Positions 1 through 9,341 of a DNA stretch of 64,000 bases are shown piece after piece (position 1 is the stretch's first letter; the number at the start of each line of letters is the position of its first letter). The notes under the pieces were generated by a model. That model saw nothing but the letters and a program-made list of their open reading frames with translations. It was not told the origin of the DNA and made no database searches. Location: assembly GCA_036389315.1 (NCBI GenBank), contig DASVQF010000011.1, positions 420,495 through 484,494 of the forward strand. Direction: 5' to 3'. The position numbers and the translations under genes are program-made. The DNA is from DASQYE01 sp036389315. Lineage in GTDB: Bacteria > Acidobacteriota > Blastocatellia > Pyrinomonadales > Pyrinomonadaceae.

Positions 1-1
1 C

Positions 2-1135
2 GAGGCCGAGGGAGCGACTCCCTTCGCCTCGCTCTTTGAAAGTGTTGGGCCCATACCTGCCGTCGAGATAGACCCGGCTGAAGACCTGGTCGTGCTTCCC
101 TATTCGAGCGGGACGACGGGCCTGCCTAAAGGCGTGATGCTCACGCACCGCAACCTGGTCGCCAACCTCTGCCAGTTGGAAGTCTTCGAGACCGTCTGCG
201 AAGACGACACGCTGCTGTGCGTGCTGCCGATGTTTCATATCTACGGCATGGTCGTTATCATGAACCTCGGCCTCTACGCGGGCGCAAGGATCGTTACCAT
301 GCCGCGCTTCGAGCTTGAGCAGTTCCTCTCGCTCGCAGAAACCTACGGCGTCACGTTGGCCCATCTGGTTCCGCCGATTGTGCTCGCGCTGACCAAGAGC
401 CCCGTCGTCGAACGGTACGATCTCTCGAAGCTGAAGACGGTCTTTTCGGGCGCAGCGCCGCTCGGCGAGGAGCTTGTGCGCGCCTGCCAGGAGCGCCTCG
501 ACTGCCGCATCATACAGGGCTACGGCATGACCGAGACGAGCCCCTGCACACACCTGACGCCGTTCGAGCTGACGGACACGAAGCCCGGCTCCGTGGGCAT
601 CTGCGTGCCCAACACGGAATGCAAGCTGGTCTGTGCCGAGACGGGCGTGGTGCAGGGTTTGAAAGGCAGGGGCGAGGTCTGGATTCGCGGGCCGCAGGTG
701 ATGAAGGGCTACTTGAATCGCCCCGAAGCGACCGCGCAGACCGTTGACGCCGAAGGGTGGCTGCACACGGGCGACATAGCCTACGTGGACGAGGACGGCC
801 ATTTCTATATCGTGGATCGCTTGAAAGAGCTGATTAAATACAAGGGCTTTCAGGTCGCGCCCGCCGAGCTCGAAGCCGTGCTTTTGACTCACCCTGCGGT
901 CGCGGATGCGGCCGTCATCCCGAGCCCGGACGAAGAGGCGGGCGAAGTCCCGAAAGCTTTCGTCGTCCTCAAAGCGGAGGCCGAGGCCGAAGAGATTATG
1001 GAGTTCGTCTCGGAGCGCGTCGCCCCGCACAAGAAGATTCGCCTGGTGGAGTTCGTCGAGCAGATTCCGAAATCTCCTTCGGGTAAAATTTTGCGCCGCG
1101 TCCTGAAAGAGCGCGAGCGAGAAAGGGTTCAATAG
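2..1135 (+). CDS. Acyl-CoA synthetase, 4-coumarate-CoA ligase type (5' partial)
   Basis: An ANL-superfamily ligase that adenylates a carboxylic acid and transfers it to CoA. The reading frame is open from base 2, so the N-terminus lies outside the window; the GTG at 92 is internal. Visible motifs are the phosphate-binding loop SSGTTGLPKGV (about residues 34-44 of the visible part), the adenine motif GYGMTET (about 173), the hinge and TGD motif (GWLHTGDIAYVDEDGHF) followed by DRLKELIKYKGFQV, and the C-terminal catalytic lysine in PSGKILRR. The pattern fits the 4-coumarate/medium-chain acyl-CoA ligase branch; the acid used cannot be told from sequence alone. A SnoaL-like gene follows after 7 bases, so the two are probably co-transcribed. 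Confidence 0.9.
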   Translation, partial: EAEGATPFASLFESVGPIPAVEIDPAEDLVVLPYSSGTTGLPKGVMLTHRNLVANLCQLEVFETVCEDDTLLCVLPMFHIYGMVVIMNLGLYAGARIVTMPRFELEQFLSLAETYGVTLAHLVPPIVLALTKSPVVERYDLSKLKTVFSGAAPLGEELVRACQERLDCRIIQGYGMTETSPCTHLTPFELTDTKPGSVGICVPNTECKLVCAETGVVQGLKGRGEVWIRGPQVMKGYLNRPEATAQTVDAEGWLHTGDIAYVDEDGHFYIVDRLKELIKYKGFQVAPAELEAVLLTHPAVADAAVIPSPDEEAGEVPKAFVVLKAEAEAEEIMEFVSERVAPHKKIRLVEFVEQIPKSPSGKILRRVLKERERERVQ

Positions 1136-1142
1136 AGCATTT

Positions 1143-1529
1143 ATGTCAACCGAGATCGTTCAAAAGGCCGTGGCCGACTATTTCGCAGCCACCCGCGCGA
1201 TGGACGCGCAAGCGTGGATCGAGACCTTCGCAGAGGACGCCACGAGCTATGACCCGGCGGCCCCGCCCGCCACTGGCCACGCGGCGCTGCGCCAGTTTTT
1301 CGAGGCCATCGCCGGGGCCTTCAAGGAGGTCGGGCTGACCGAAGATAAAGTCTTCGTCGTGGGGCGCGAGGCGGCGGTGAAATGGACTGGCCGGGGCGTG
1401 GGCCATAACGGGCGCGAAGTCGTCTTTGAAGGCATAGACTTCTTCGAGGTCAACGAAGCGGGCAAGATTCAAAGCGTGCGCGCGTACTGGAACCCCGCGA
1501 CCCTGATGGCCCAACTGACAGAATTATGA
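1143..1529 (+). CDS. SnoaL-like / NTF2-fold small protein
   Basis: A 128-residue single-domain protein with the cystatin-like NTF2 fold: an N-terminal helix (VADYFAATRAMDAQAWIETFAEDATSYDP begins it) followed by strands ending in GKIQSVRAYWNP. The opening pattern, a helix then W-x-x-x-F-A-x-D-A, is that of SnoaL/ketosteroid-isomerase-like proteins, which range from isomerases and cyclases to proteins of unknown role. No catalytic residue can be named with confidence. It starts 7 bases after the acyl-CoA synthetase stop and is followed after 16 bases by a DinB-like gene, suggesting one short operon. Confidence 0.75.
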   Translation: MSTEIVQKAVADYFAATRAMDAQAWIETFAEDATSYDPAAPPATGHAALRQFFEAIAGAFKEVGLTEDKVFVVGREAAVKWTGRGVGHNGREVVFEGIDFFEVNEAGKIQSVRAYWNPATLMAQLTEL

Positions 1530-1545
1530 CCGGAGCGAGACCGAG

Positions 1546-2061
1546 ATGAAGCTGGAGAAAGCAATCGCGGAGATGGACGCCGTCCACCAGCGTTTGCTTG
1601 AGACGATCACGCCGCTCTCTGAGGAGCGTTTCTCTCAGCGTCCTGCGCCCGACCGTTGGAGCGTGGCCGAGATTGTGCATCACCTCTACCTGGTCGAGCG
1701 CGCCGTGCTCGGCCAGTTTGAAGGGGCCTTGTCGAAGCCTCCGGTCAGGGTCGGGCTCCTTCAACGCCTGTTGCCCGTAGGCTTGCTCGTCGGCCGCCGC
1801 GTGGTGCGCGTCAAAGCCCCTAAAGGGGTCGAGCCGCTCAACCCGCCTTCCAAGGACGAAGCAATCGCCAACTACAACCAGGTGCGCGCCGGGCTTAAGG
1901 AGTTCAGCGCACGGCACGGCGACGAGCGCCTGCAACAGCTCGGCATCAAGCACCCATTCTTCGGAACCTTCGACGGCATCAGCGCCCTGCGCTTCATAGG
2001 CCATCACGAGCTGCGCCACTTTCGCCAGATCAGAGATGTCATGAAGAGAATCGGCGGTTGA
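1546..2061 (+). CDS. DinB-family putative metal-dependent protein
   Basis: A 171-residue four-helix protein of the DinB/YfiT-like superfamily. Diagnostic parts are the RPAPDRWSVAEIVHHLYLVE segment (about residues 36-55), which supplies the first metal-binding histidine, and the C-terminal FIGHHELRHFRQI segment (about 149-161), which supplies two more. Members bind a divalent metal and include thiol-dependent S-transferases, but most have no known substrate. The gene is third in a tight run after the acyl-CoA synthetase and SnoaL-like genes. Function beyond family membership is not inferable. Confidence 0.8.
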   Translation: MKLEKAIAEMDAVHQRLLETITPLSEERFSQRPAPDRWSVAEIVHHLYLVERAVLGQFEGALSKPPVRVGLLQRLLPVGLLVGRRVVRVKAPKGVEPLNPPSKDEAIANYNQVRAGLKEFSARHGDERLQQLGIKHPFFGTFDGISALRFIGHHELRHFRQIRDVMKRIGG

Positions 2062-2213
2062 CCGAGGAAGCGCCCGCGAGAGGCTTCTTGATACACCAGC
2101 GCCCGAATTTTTTTCGCATCTTCCCTTCACTTGACGCTACTCTCCGTCCGGACTATCTTCGCTTGCGTTTATCTTTCACGCCCGAATTTTTTCTGACGGA
2201 GTCTGAATATTTA

Positions 2214-3632
<1,419 letters not shown>

Positions 3633-3712
3633 GGCTCGCCCTCGCGCTCAGCAAAACCCTCTTGCCGAGTCCGTGAACCGCCAGCATGTCATTCCCTCAT
3701 GGAGGTGAAGAG

Positions 3713-5104
3713 ATGAACACGAATCAGAAAACTACGCGCCGCGAGTTTCTCAAGCTGGCGGGCGCGGCCCTAGTCGGCACGCCGCTCGTCTTCGGCAGCC
3801 AAACGGGTCGTCGCTCTCACGCCTGCATCATCATCGGGGCGGGGCTGGCGGGCCTCGCCGCCGCTTACGCTTTGCGGCGCGCGGGCTGGCGCGTCACAGT
3901 GCTCGAAGCCAGAGACCGGACGGGAGGCCGCATCCTCTCCTTCAGCTTCAAGGAGAACCCGTCGCTCGTCTGCGAGCTGGGAGGCGAATGGGTCGGCGCG
4001 AGCCACGAGCGCGTGCAGGCGCTCTGCCGCGAGTTTCAGATAGAGCTGAAAGACCATCGCTTCGCCGCTTCGCTGATGCGCGACGGAGTCGTCAAGCGTC
4101 CCGGCCAGTGGAGCTTTTCTCCGCAGGCCGAAGCCGCCTTCGAGAAGTTCAGGCAACGCTTCAAAGCTTACGGGCGGCGCGAGCAGGTGCGTCTTGATCG
4201 TTACGACTGGTGGACTTGGCTGCGCGACTTAGGGTTTACGGAGGACGACCTGCTCTTGCGCGATCTTCAGGACAGCACAGACTTCGGCGAATCAATCCGC
4301 CACGTCTCGGCCTACGCCGCCGCTTCCGAATATTTTGAATCGAGCCCGGCCAATGAGATGGACTTCAAGATGGTCGGCGGCAACTCGCGCCTCGTTAAAG
4401 AGCTTGCTGCGCGCGTCGGAACAGAAAACATTCGCCTGAGCACGCCCGTCCAGGCCATAGAGCAGCGCGGCGGCAGCGTGCGCGTCAGGGCCGGAGGAAC
4501 TGTCTACACAGGCGACGCCTGCATCTGCACAGTCCCGGCGCGCACGCTCGACCAGATCAAGTTCGACCCACCGCTGCCCGCAGATCAGGCCGCCGCCATA
4601 GATCAGCTTCAATACGCGCGCATCATCAAGAACTCCTTGCTCTTCTCTGAACGCTTCTGGGGCGCTGAAGATTTCTCGCTCGTCAGCGATGTCACGTCCC
4701 ACTACTATTTCCACAGCACTAAGGATCAGCCCGGGACGGAAGGCATACTGTGCAGCTACGCGATTGGCGAGAAGGCGGACGTGCTCGCCGCGCAGGACGA
4801 GCGTCGCCGGATGGAGATCATCACGCGCGACATCCTGCCCCTGGACGAGCGAGCGCCGCGCCTCGCCCGCCAGATTCAGTCTTACGCCTGGCAGCGCGAC
4901 CGCTACACGCAAGGGGCCTACGCGCTCTATCGTCCCGGCCAGTGGTTCACCATCCGCCCCACTTTGCAGCGCCCCTTCGGCAAAGTGCTCTTCGCCGGAG
5001 AACACCTGGCCGACTGGCAGGGCTTCATGGAAGGAGCCGTCATCACGGGCGAAGAAGCGGCAAAGAGTTTAATAGGCAGCAGAAGAGTTAGACGAACTGC
5101 ATGA
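3713..5104 (+). CDS. Flavin amine oxidase with Tat signal
   Basis: A 463-residue FAD-dependent amine oxidase. The N-terminus carries a twin-arginine export signal (TTRREFLKLAG, residues 7-17, then a hydrophobic stretch), so the folded flavoprotein is probably exported. The dinucleotide-binding GAGLAGLAAAY (about 42-52), the ARDRTGGR motif (about 67-73), the ELGGEWVG segment and the C-terminal FAD motif FAGEHLADWQGFMEGAV are clear. The family oxidises primary amines, amino acids or polyamines to aldehydes/ketones with H2O2; the substrate is not determinable. The ATG at 3713 is chosen over the upstream one at 3686 because GGAGGTGA at 3701-3708 sits correctly in front of it. A long inverted repeat begins nine bases after the stop. 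Confidence 0.88.
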   Translation: MNTNQKTTRREFLKLAGAALVGTPLVFGSQTGRRSHACIIIGAGLAGLAAAYALRRAGWRVTVLEARDRTGGRILSFSFKENPSLVCELGGEWVGASHERVQALCREFQIELKDHRFAASLMRDGVVKRPGQWSFSPQAEAAFEKFRQRFKAYGRREQVRLDRYDWWTWLRDLGFTEDDLLLRDLQDSTDFGESIRHVSAYAAASEYFESSPANEMDFKMVGGNSRLVKELAARVGTENIRLSTPVQAIEQRGGSVRVRAGGTVYTGDACICTVPARTLDQIKFDPPLPADQAAAIDQLQYARIIKNSLLFSERFWGAEDFSLVSDVTSHYYFHSTKDQPGTEGILCSYAIGEKADVLAAQDERRRMEIITRDILPLDERAPRLARQIQSYAWQRDRYTQGAYALYRPGQWFTIRPTLQRPFGKVLFAGEHLADWQGFMEGAVITGEEAAKSLIGSRRVRRTA

Positions 5105-5112
5105 AAAAATTT

Positions 5113-5186
5113 AACAGGGATGGACAGGAGAGACAGGATGAAGAAAAAGCATTGCTTTTATCCTGTCTCTCCTGTCCATCCCTGTT
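5113..5186. repeat. Intergenic long inverted repeat 1 (perfect 27-bp arms)
   Basis: Arms 5113-5139 and 5160-5186 are perfectly complementary over 27 bp and built from repeated ACAGG words. An inner AAAAGC/GCTTTT pair extends the hairpin. It fills the gap between the amine oxidase stop (5104) and the APC permease start (5205). Likely RNA-level roles are transcription termination or processing; this is inference. A close relative of the same sequence is at 12933-13002. Confidence 0.85.
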
Positions 5187-5204
5187 AGCTCCTGCTTCTA
5201 AAAT

Positions 5205-6668
5205 ATGGCAAAGCTTGCACCCAGCAACGTCACGCTCATTCGCGGGCTGACGCTCATTGCTGCCATGTCCATCGTCATCGGCAACGTGGTCGGGACGGGC
5301 GTTTTTCTGAAGACGCGCGTGATGACGTGCAACGTCGGGACGCCCGGCATGGTGATCGCGGTCTGGATAGCGGCCGGGATATTGAGCCTGGCGGGCGCGC
5401 TCACCTATGCGGAGCTGGCGGCGATGCTGCCGCGCGCCGGGGGCGAGTACGTCTTTGTACGCGAGGCATACGGGCCGGGCGCGGGCTTTCTCTACGGGTG
5501 GATGCAGGTCTTTATCGCCAAGACGGGCTCGCAGGCTTCGGTGGCGGTCGCGCTCGCAATCTTTCTCAACGACCTGCTGGGAGGAGCGCTCGGCGCGGTC
5601 TACTTCAAGCGCGTCATCTACGGCTACGAGTTCCAGTTCGGAAGCCTTCAGGTCGTCGCGCTCGCGGCCATCACAATCGTCACCCTCATCAACTGCGCGA
5701 CCGTCATCGTCAGCGGCAACGTCGCGGCCTTTCTCACAGTCATTAAGATCACGCTCGTCCTCGGGCTGGGCTGCGGCGCATTTCTGCTCTCGAAGAGCGG
5801 CGATTGGGCCCACTTTGCGCTGGCCAACGAGGGCGGCAGGTGTTTCGGCGTTGGGGAGGCGGCGCGTTACGGTGTCGCCGGATTCGGGGCCACGTTCGGG
5901 GCCGCGATGCTGGGGGCGCTGTGGGGCTACGACGGCTGGAATAACCTGACGCTCGTGGCGGGCGAGGTGAAGAACCCGCAGCGTAACATTCCGCTGGCCC
6001 TCGTCGGCGGCACGTCTCTCATCATCGCGCTCTACGTCTTCGTCAACATAGCCTACTTCTACGCGCTCGATCCGACAACGATTGCCAGCGTGACGAAAGA
6101 GTCTTCGGTCGCGCGCGAGGTCGCGCAGACCTTCCTGGGCCCACTGGCCGTGAGCCTGATCGCGGCCGCCCTGATGTCTTCGTGCATCGGCACGCTGCAT
6201 ACCTCGGTGCTGACGGGCGCGCGCGTCCCCTACGCCATGTCGCGCGACCGCCTCTTCTTCCAGAACCTCGCGCGCCTTTCGCCCCGCACTCATGTCCCCA
6301 TCGGCGCGCTCGTCCTACAGGGCATCTGGGCCAGCGTCCTGGCGCTCTCGGGCTCCTTCGACACGCTGACCGATTATGTCATCTTCGGCTCGTGGATTTT
6401 CTATGGCCTGGTGACGGCCTCGGTCTTCATCTTTCGCCGGAAGATGCCGAACGCCGAGCGCCCGTACCGCGCCTGGGGCTACCCGGTCGTGCCGGTAATT
6501 TTTCTTCTGGTGACGGCATGGCTGCTGGTCAATACGCTGTGGACGACGCCGCGCCAGGCTTTGATCGGACTCGGGCTGATCGCGCTGGGCCTGCCCGTCT
6601 ACTGGTACTGGTCTCGGCACAACCGGCTCAATTACCAAGCGCCGCTGAGCGTTGAGGGTGACGATTGA
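5205..6668 (+). CDS. APC-family amino acid permease
   Basis: A 487-residue inner-membrane transporter with about 12 hydrophobic segments. The first segment has the APC substrate-binding glycine motif (IVIGNVVGTGVF, residues 21-32), and GALTYAELAAMLPRAGGEYVF matches the conserved TM3 region of the LAT/APC branch. These carriers move amino acids by exchange or proton symport; the substrate is not predictable. It begins 19 bases after the arm of a perfect inverted repeat and lacks an obvious Shine-Dalgarno sequence. A second APC permease, not closely similar, is encoded at 17757-19103. Confidence 0.88.
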   Translation: MAKLAPSNVTLIRGLTLIAAMSIVIGNVVGTGVFLKTRVMTCNVGTPGMVIAVWIAAGILSLAGALTYAELAAMLPRAGGEYVFVREAYGPGAGFLYGWMQVFIAKTGSQASVAVALAIFLNDLLGGALGAVYFKRVIYGYEFQFGSLQVVALAAITIVTLINCATVIVSGNVAAFLTVIKITLVLGLGCGAFLLSKSGDWAHFALANEGGRCFGVGEAARYGVAGFGATFGAAMLGALWGYDGWNNLTLVAGEVKNPQRNIPLALVGGTSLIIALYVFVNIAYFYALDPTTIASVTKESSVAREVAQTFLGPLAVSLIAAALMSSCIGTLHTSVLTGARVPYAMSRDRLFFQNLARLSPRTHVPIGALVLQGIWASVLALSGSFDTLTDYVIFGSWIFYGLVTASVFIFRRKMPNAERPYRAWGYPVVPVIFLLVTAWLLVNTLWTTPRQALIGLGLIALGLPVYWYWSRHNRLNYQAPLSVEGDD

Positions 6669-6698
6669 TCCTGTACAATCATTCTTCAGTAACCTGGT

Positions 6699-7409
6699 AT
6701 GCACAGTCTTAGTCTTCACTCATCTGCGAACAAAGAGGCTCCCGTTGACCCGGACGAGGAGGTCGCCCGGCTCGAAGCCGTGCTGGCCGAACGACGGCGC
6801 GAGCTTGTGGCCTTACAGGAAGAGCTGCACGCTTTCAAGGCGCGCTACACAGAGATCATAGGCAGCCTCCTGGCCGAACAGGCAGAGGTGGAGCGTGCCA
6901 TCAGGGAAGCGGAAAAGCTGACGCTCGGCGCGGACGACACTGAAGAATCAGGCGCGGACGAGACACAAGCCGATGCAACGCGTCCGGTCAAGACCACACT
7001 GCGCAAGCTCTTCTGGTCTGTCGCCAAGCTGTTTCATCCGGACACGGCGGCCGATGAACGTGAGGCCCAGCGTCGCCATTCGATCATGGCCGAAGCCAAC
7101 CGTGCTTACAGGGAAGGCGATGTCGAAAGCCTCAATACCCTTCTCGGCGACGAAGAGTTGCGCTTCTTCTGTGCCGGCAACTACGACACCGATGCTGAGG
7201 AAGATTTGGCCGCTCGCCTCCTGAACCTCAAAGAGGAGCTGCGCACGGTCGAGTTCGGCATCAAGCGCATCCGGCAAGACGGCCTCTACCGCCTCAAGCT
7301 CTCCGTCGATAAGGAAGCCTCACAAGGGCGCGACGCCCTCGCAGACCAGGCCGAACAGCTCAAGCGCCAGATCGCCAAGGCCCGCCGCCGCCTCGAACAT
7401 CTATCTTGA
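6699..7409 (+). CDS. Coiled-coil protein with degenerate J-like domain
   Basis: A 236-residue soluble protein. Residues about 15-70 are heptad-rich and glutamate/arginine-rich (predicted coiled coil), followed by an acidic linker. Residues about 103-150 (LRKLFWSVAKLFHPDTAAD, then the ANRAYREGDVESL helix) resemble helices II and III of a DnaJ J-domain, including the HPD triplet that stimulates Hsp70. The C-terminus is again coiled-coil (LADQAEQLKRQIAKARRRLE). No Gly/Phe region or zinc finger is present. It is probably an unconventional J-protein or a J-fold scaffold; the HPD makes Hsp70 interaction plausible. The start is the ATG at 6699; no strong ribosome-binding site is visible. Confidence 0.6.
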   Translation: MHSLSLHSSANKEAPVDPDEEVARLEAVLAERRRELVALQEELHAFKARYTEIIGSLLAEQAEVERAIREAEKLTLGADDTEESGADETQADATRPVKTTLRKLFWSVAKLFHPDTAADEREAQRRHSIMAEANRAYREGDVESLNTLLGDEELRFFCAGNYDTDAEEDLAARLLNLKEELRTVEFGIKRIRQDGLYRLKLSVDKEASQGRDALADQAEQLKRQIAKARRRLEHLS

Positions 7410-7498
7410 AGAAAAGAGTTCGGGCAGCATGCATTGTATGACTCGGGCACGCTGCCTAAAGCCTCTCATCTGGTAGGATTGCGGTCGAGGTGTAGGCC

Positions 7499-7705
7499 GT
7501 GACTTTTAGTGTTGAGTACGAGCGGGAAGAAGACGGACGTTGGCTTGCCGAGGTACTCGAATTACCTGGCGTGCTCGCCTACGGGCAAACGTCCGAAGAA
7601 GCTATCGCTAAAGCGCAGGCGCTTGCCCTGCGCGTTCTCGCAGACCGCCTTGAGCACGGGGAAAGCTCTCCTGAATTGATGAGCATTTCGTTTGAGGCAG
7701 CATGA
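7499..7705 (+). CDS. hicB: HicB-like antitoxin
   Basis: A 68-residue protein with the partial RNase-H fold of HicB antitoxins: VEYEREEDGRWLAEVLELPG, then the helix SEEAIAKAQALALRVLADRLEHGE. HicB neutralises the HicA mRNA-cleaving toxin. It is the short HicB form, lacking the C-terminal DNA-binding domain. The GTG start at 7499 is preceded by GAGGTG at 7489-7494. Its stop overlaps the ATG of the hicA-like frame by four bases (ATGA at 7702-7705), the usual arrangement for translational coupling in such modules. Confidence 0.8.
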   Translation: MTFSVEYEREEDGRWLAEVLELPGVLAYGQTSEEAIAKAQALALRVLADRLEHGESSPELMSISFEAA

Positions 7706-7914
7706 GCCAATGGCCGTCCGCAAAAGCCAAGCGCGTCCTTGCGGCGCTTCTCCGCATCGGATAGAAGATCAAACGTGAATCAAGCTCTCACAAAATCCTT
7801 TCACGCGATGGTTGGCCCGACGTAGTTTTTGCTTTCCATGACAAAGAAGAGATTGGCCCTAAGATGATGGCCCGCATGGCTAAACACACCGGCTTGAGGC
7901 CGGATGATTTGTAG
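7702..7914 (+). pseudogene. hicA: hicA-like toxin gene interrupted by an in-frame amber codon
   Basis: Translation from the ATG at 7702 gives a HicA-like double-stranded-RNA-binding fold: AKAKRVLAALLRIG, then TAG at 7762-7764, then KIKRESSSHKILSRDGWPDV, FAFHDKEEIG and a C-terminal AKHTGLRPDDL, stopping at 7912. In HicA the residue after this glycine is usually tryptophan (the 'GW' pair), so TAG is one base from TGG. The catalytic histidine (SSSHKI) is intact. The toxin is therefore probably inactive while the antitoxin remains, unless the amber codon is suppressed. Confidence 0.75.
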
Positions 7915-7949
7915 GCGGGCTCCTCATTTGCGGCAAGTCCCCGCGCTGC

Positions 7950-9341
7950 TCACTGTCCTTCCAGCTTGACGCCGAAGCGTTCGGCCATGCGGTAGAAGGT
8001 GCGGCGGTCTATCCCGAGAATCTCGGCGGCGCGGGTGCGGTTGCCTCCGACTTTTTCCAGGACATAAATCAGGTAGCGGCGCTCAAGCTCGTCCAGGGAG
8101 ACCAGATCGCTGTAGAGCGCGGCGAGTGGCGACGAGGGTAGGCGGGTGCGCGCGTGGTCTGACTGCAACTTGGCGGGCAGGTCTTCGGCTGCTATGGCCG
8201 AGCCGCGCGCGCGTATGCTCGCGTACTCGACGGCCGATTCCAGCTCGCGCACGTTGCCGGGCCAATCGTAGGCGACAAGGAGCGAGAGCGCCTGCGACGA
8301 GAAGCTGCGCGCGCGCGGAGCGCCCACGCCTTCGGGGCTTGCGGTGGCTGCGGCGCGCAGGAAACGGTCGGCCAGAAGAGGGATGTCGCTGCGCCGGTCG
8401 CGCAGGGGCGGGACGCGCAGGATGACTACGCCGAGGCGATAGAAGAGGTCTTCGCGAAAGTTGCCGGCCTTGACTTCGCGTTCGAGGTCGCGGTTGGTGG
8501 CGGCGACGATGCGCGCGTCTACGTGTACGTTGCGCGACGCTCCGACGCGCCGCACCTCGCCCTCCTGCAAGGCGCGCAGCAGCTTGACCTGCATCGCCGG
8601 GCTAGTCTCCCCTACTTCGTCCAGAAAGAGCGTCCCGCCTTCGGCCTCTTCCCACAGGCCCTTGCGGTCTGCGACCGCGCCCGTGAACGCGCCGCGCACA
8701 TGCCCGAAGAGTTCCGCTTCGAGCAGCGTCTCGGTGAGCGCGCCGCAGTTGACGGCGACGAAGGGCGCTGCGGAGCGCGGGCTGTGCTTATGAATGGCAC
8801 GCGCCACAAGCTCTTTGCCCGTCCCCGATTCGCCCATCACAAGAATGGTGGAGCGCGACGGCGCGACGCGCGCGATCTCCTTGTACAGCTCGATCATGGC
8901 GGGCGAGCGGCCTATCAGCCCTGTCTCTTCGTAACGGGCCGAGAGCGTGTCGGGCTGTGACGGCTCGCTCTCTTCCGGTCTGGGCCCAGCGCGCTCCATC
9001 GCGCGCCGCGCCGTCGCGACCACCTCTTCGACCTTGAAGGGTTTCGAGACGAAGTCCCAGGCCCCTTCGCGCGCGGCTTCGACCGCCGCTTCCAGCGAGC
9101 CGAAGCCTGTCACGAGGATGACCGGACACTCGTCGCGCAGGCCCTTTAGCAAGTCGAGCCCGGTCTCTTCCGCTTCGAGGTTAACGTCGCTGATGAGGAG
9201 ATCGAACTTCTGCCCGGCGGCGAGGGAGCGCGCCTGCCGGGGCGTCTGCGCGGTCTCGGCCTGCCAGCCCTGCTCGGCGAATATCTCGCGCAGCAGCTCG
9301 CAGGAGGCGCGGTCATCGTCGACGACGAGAATTCTCTTCAT
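7950..9341 (-). CDS. NtrC-family sigma-54-dependent response regulator
   Basis: A 463-residue activator of sigma-54 RNA polymerase with three domains. The receiver domain (about 1-120) has the acidic pocket VVDDD and phospho-acceptor Asp52 in LLISDVNL. The AAA+ domain (about 140-385) has Walker A GESGTGKELVARAI, the sigma-54 contact loop GAFTGA, Walker B GGTLFLDEV and the arginine-finger region. The C-terminal Fis-type helix-turn-helix (LEKVGGNRTRAAEILGI) binds enhancers. Its start overlaps the stop of the upstream histidine kinase by four bases, so they form one cognate two-component operon. Targets are not visible here. Confidence 0.93.
   Translation of the reverse strand: MKRILVVDDDRASCELLREIFAEQGWQAETAQTPRQARSLAAGQKFDLLISDVNLEAEETGLDLLKGLRDECPVILVTGFGSLEAAVEAAREGAWDFVSKPFKVEEVVATARRAMERAGPRPEESEPSQPDTLSARYEETGLIGRSPAMIELYKEIARVAPSRSTILVMGESGTGKELVARAIHKHSPRSAAPFVAVNCGALTETLLEAELFGHVRGAFTGAVADRKGLWEEAEGGTLFLDEVGETSPAMQVKLLRALQEGEVRRVGASRNVHVDARIVAATNRDLEREVKAGNFREDLFYRLGVVILRVPPLRDRRSDIPLLADRFLRAAATASPEGVGAPRARSFSSQALSLLVAYDWPGNVRELESAVEYASIRARGSAIAAEDLPAKLQSDHARTRLPSSPLAALYSDLVSLDELERRYLIYVLEKVGGNRTRAAEILGIDRRTFYRMAERFGVKLEGQ

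Noticed and set aside
5088..6293. 401-codon open frame on the minus strand
   Set aside because: Antisense to a clear APC permease; Arg/His/Asp-rich composition typical of a high-G+C shadow frame.
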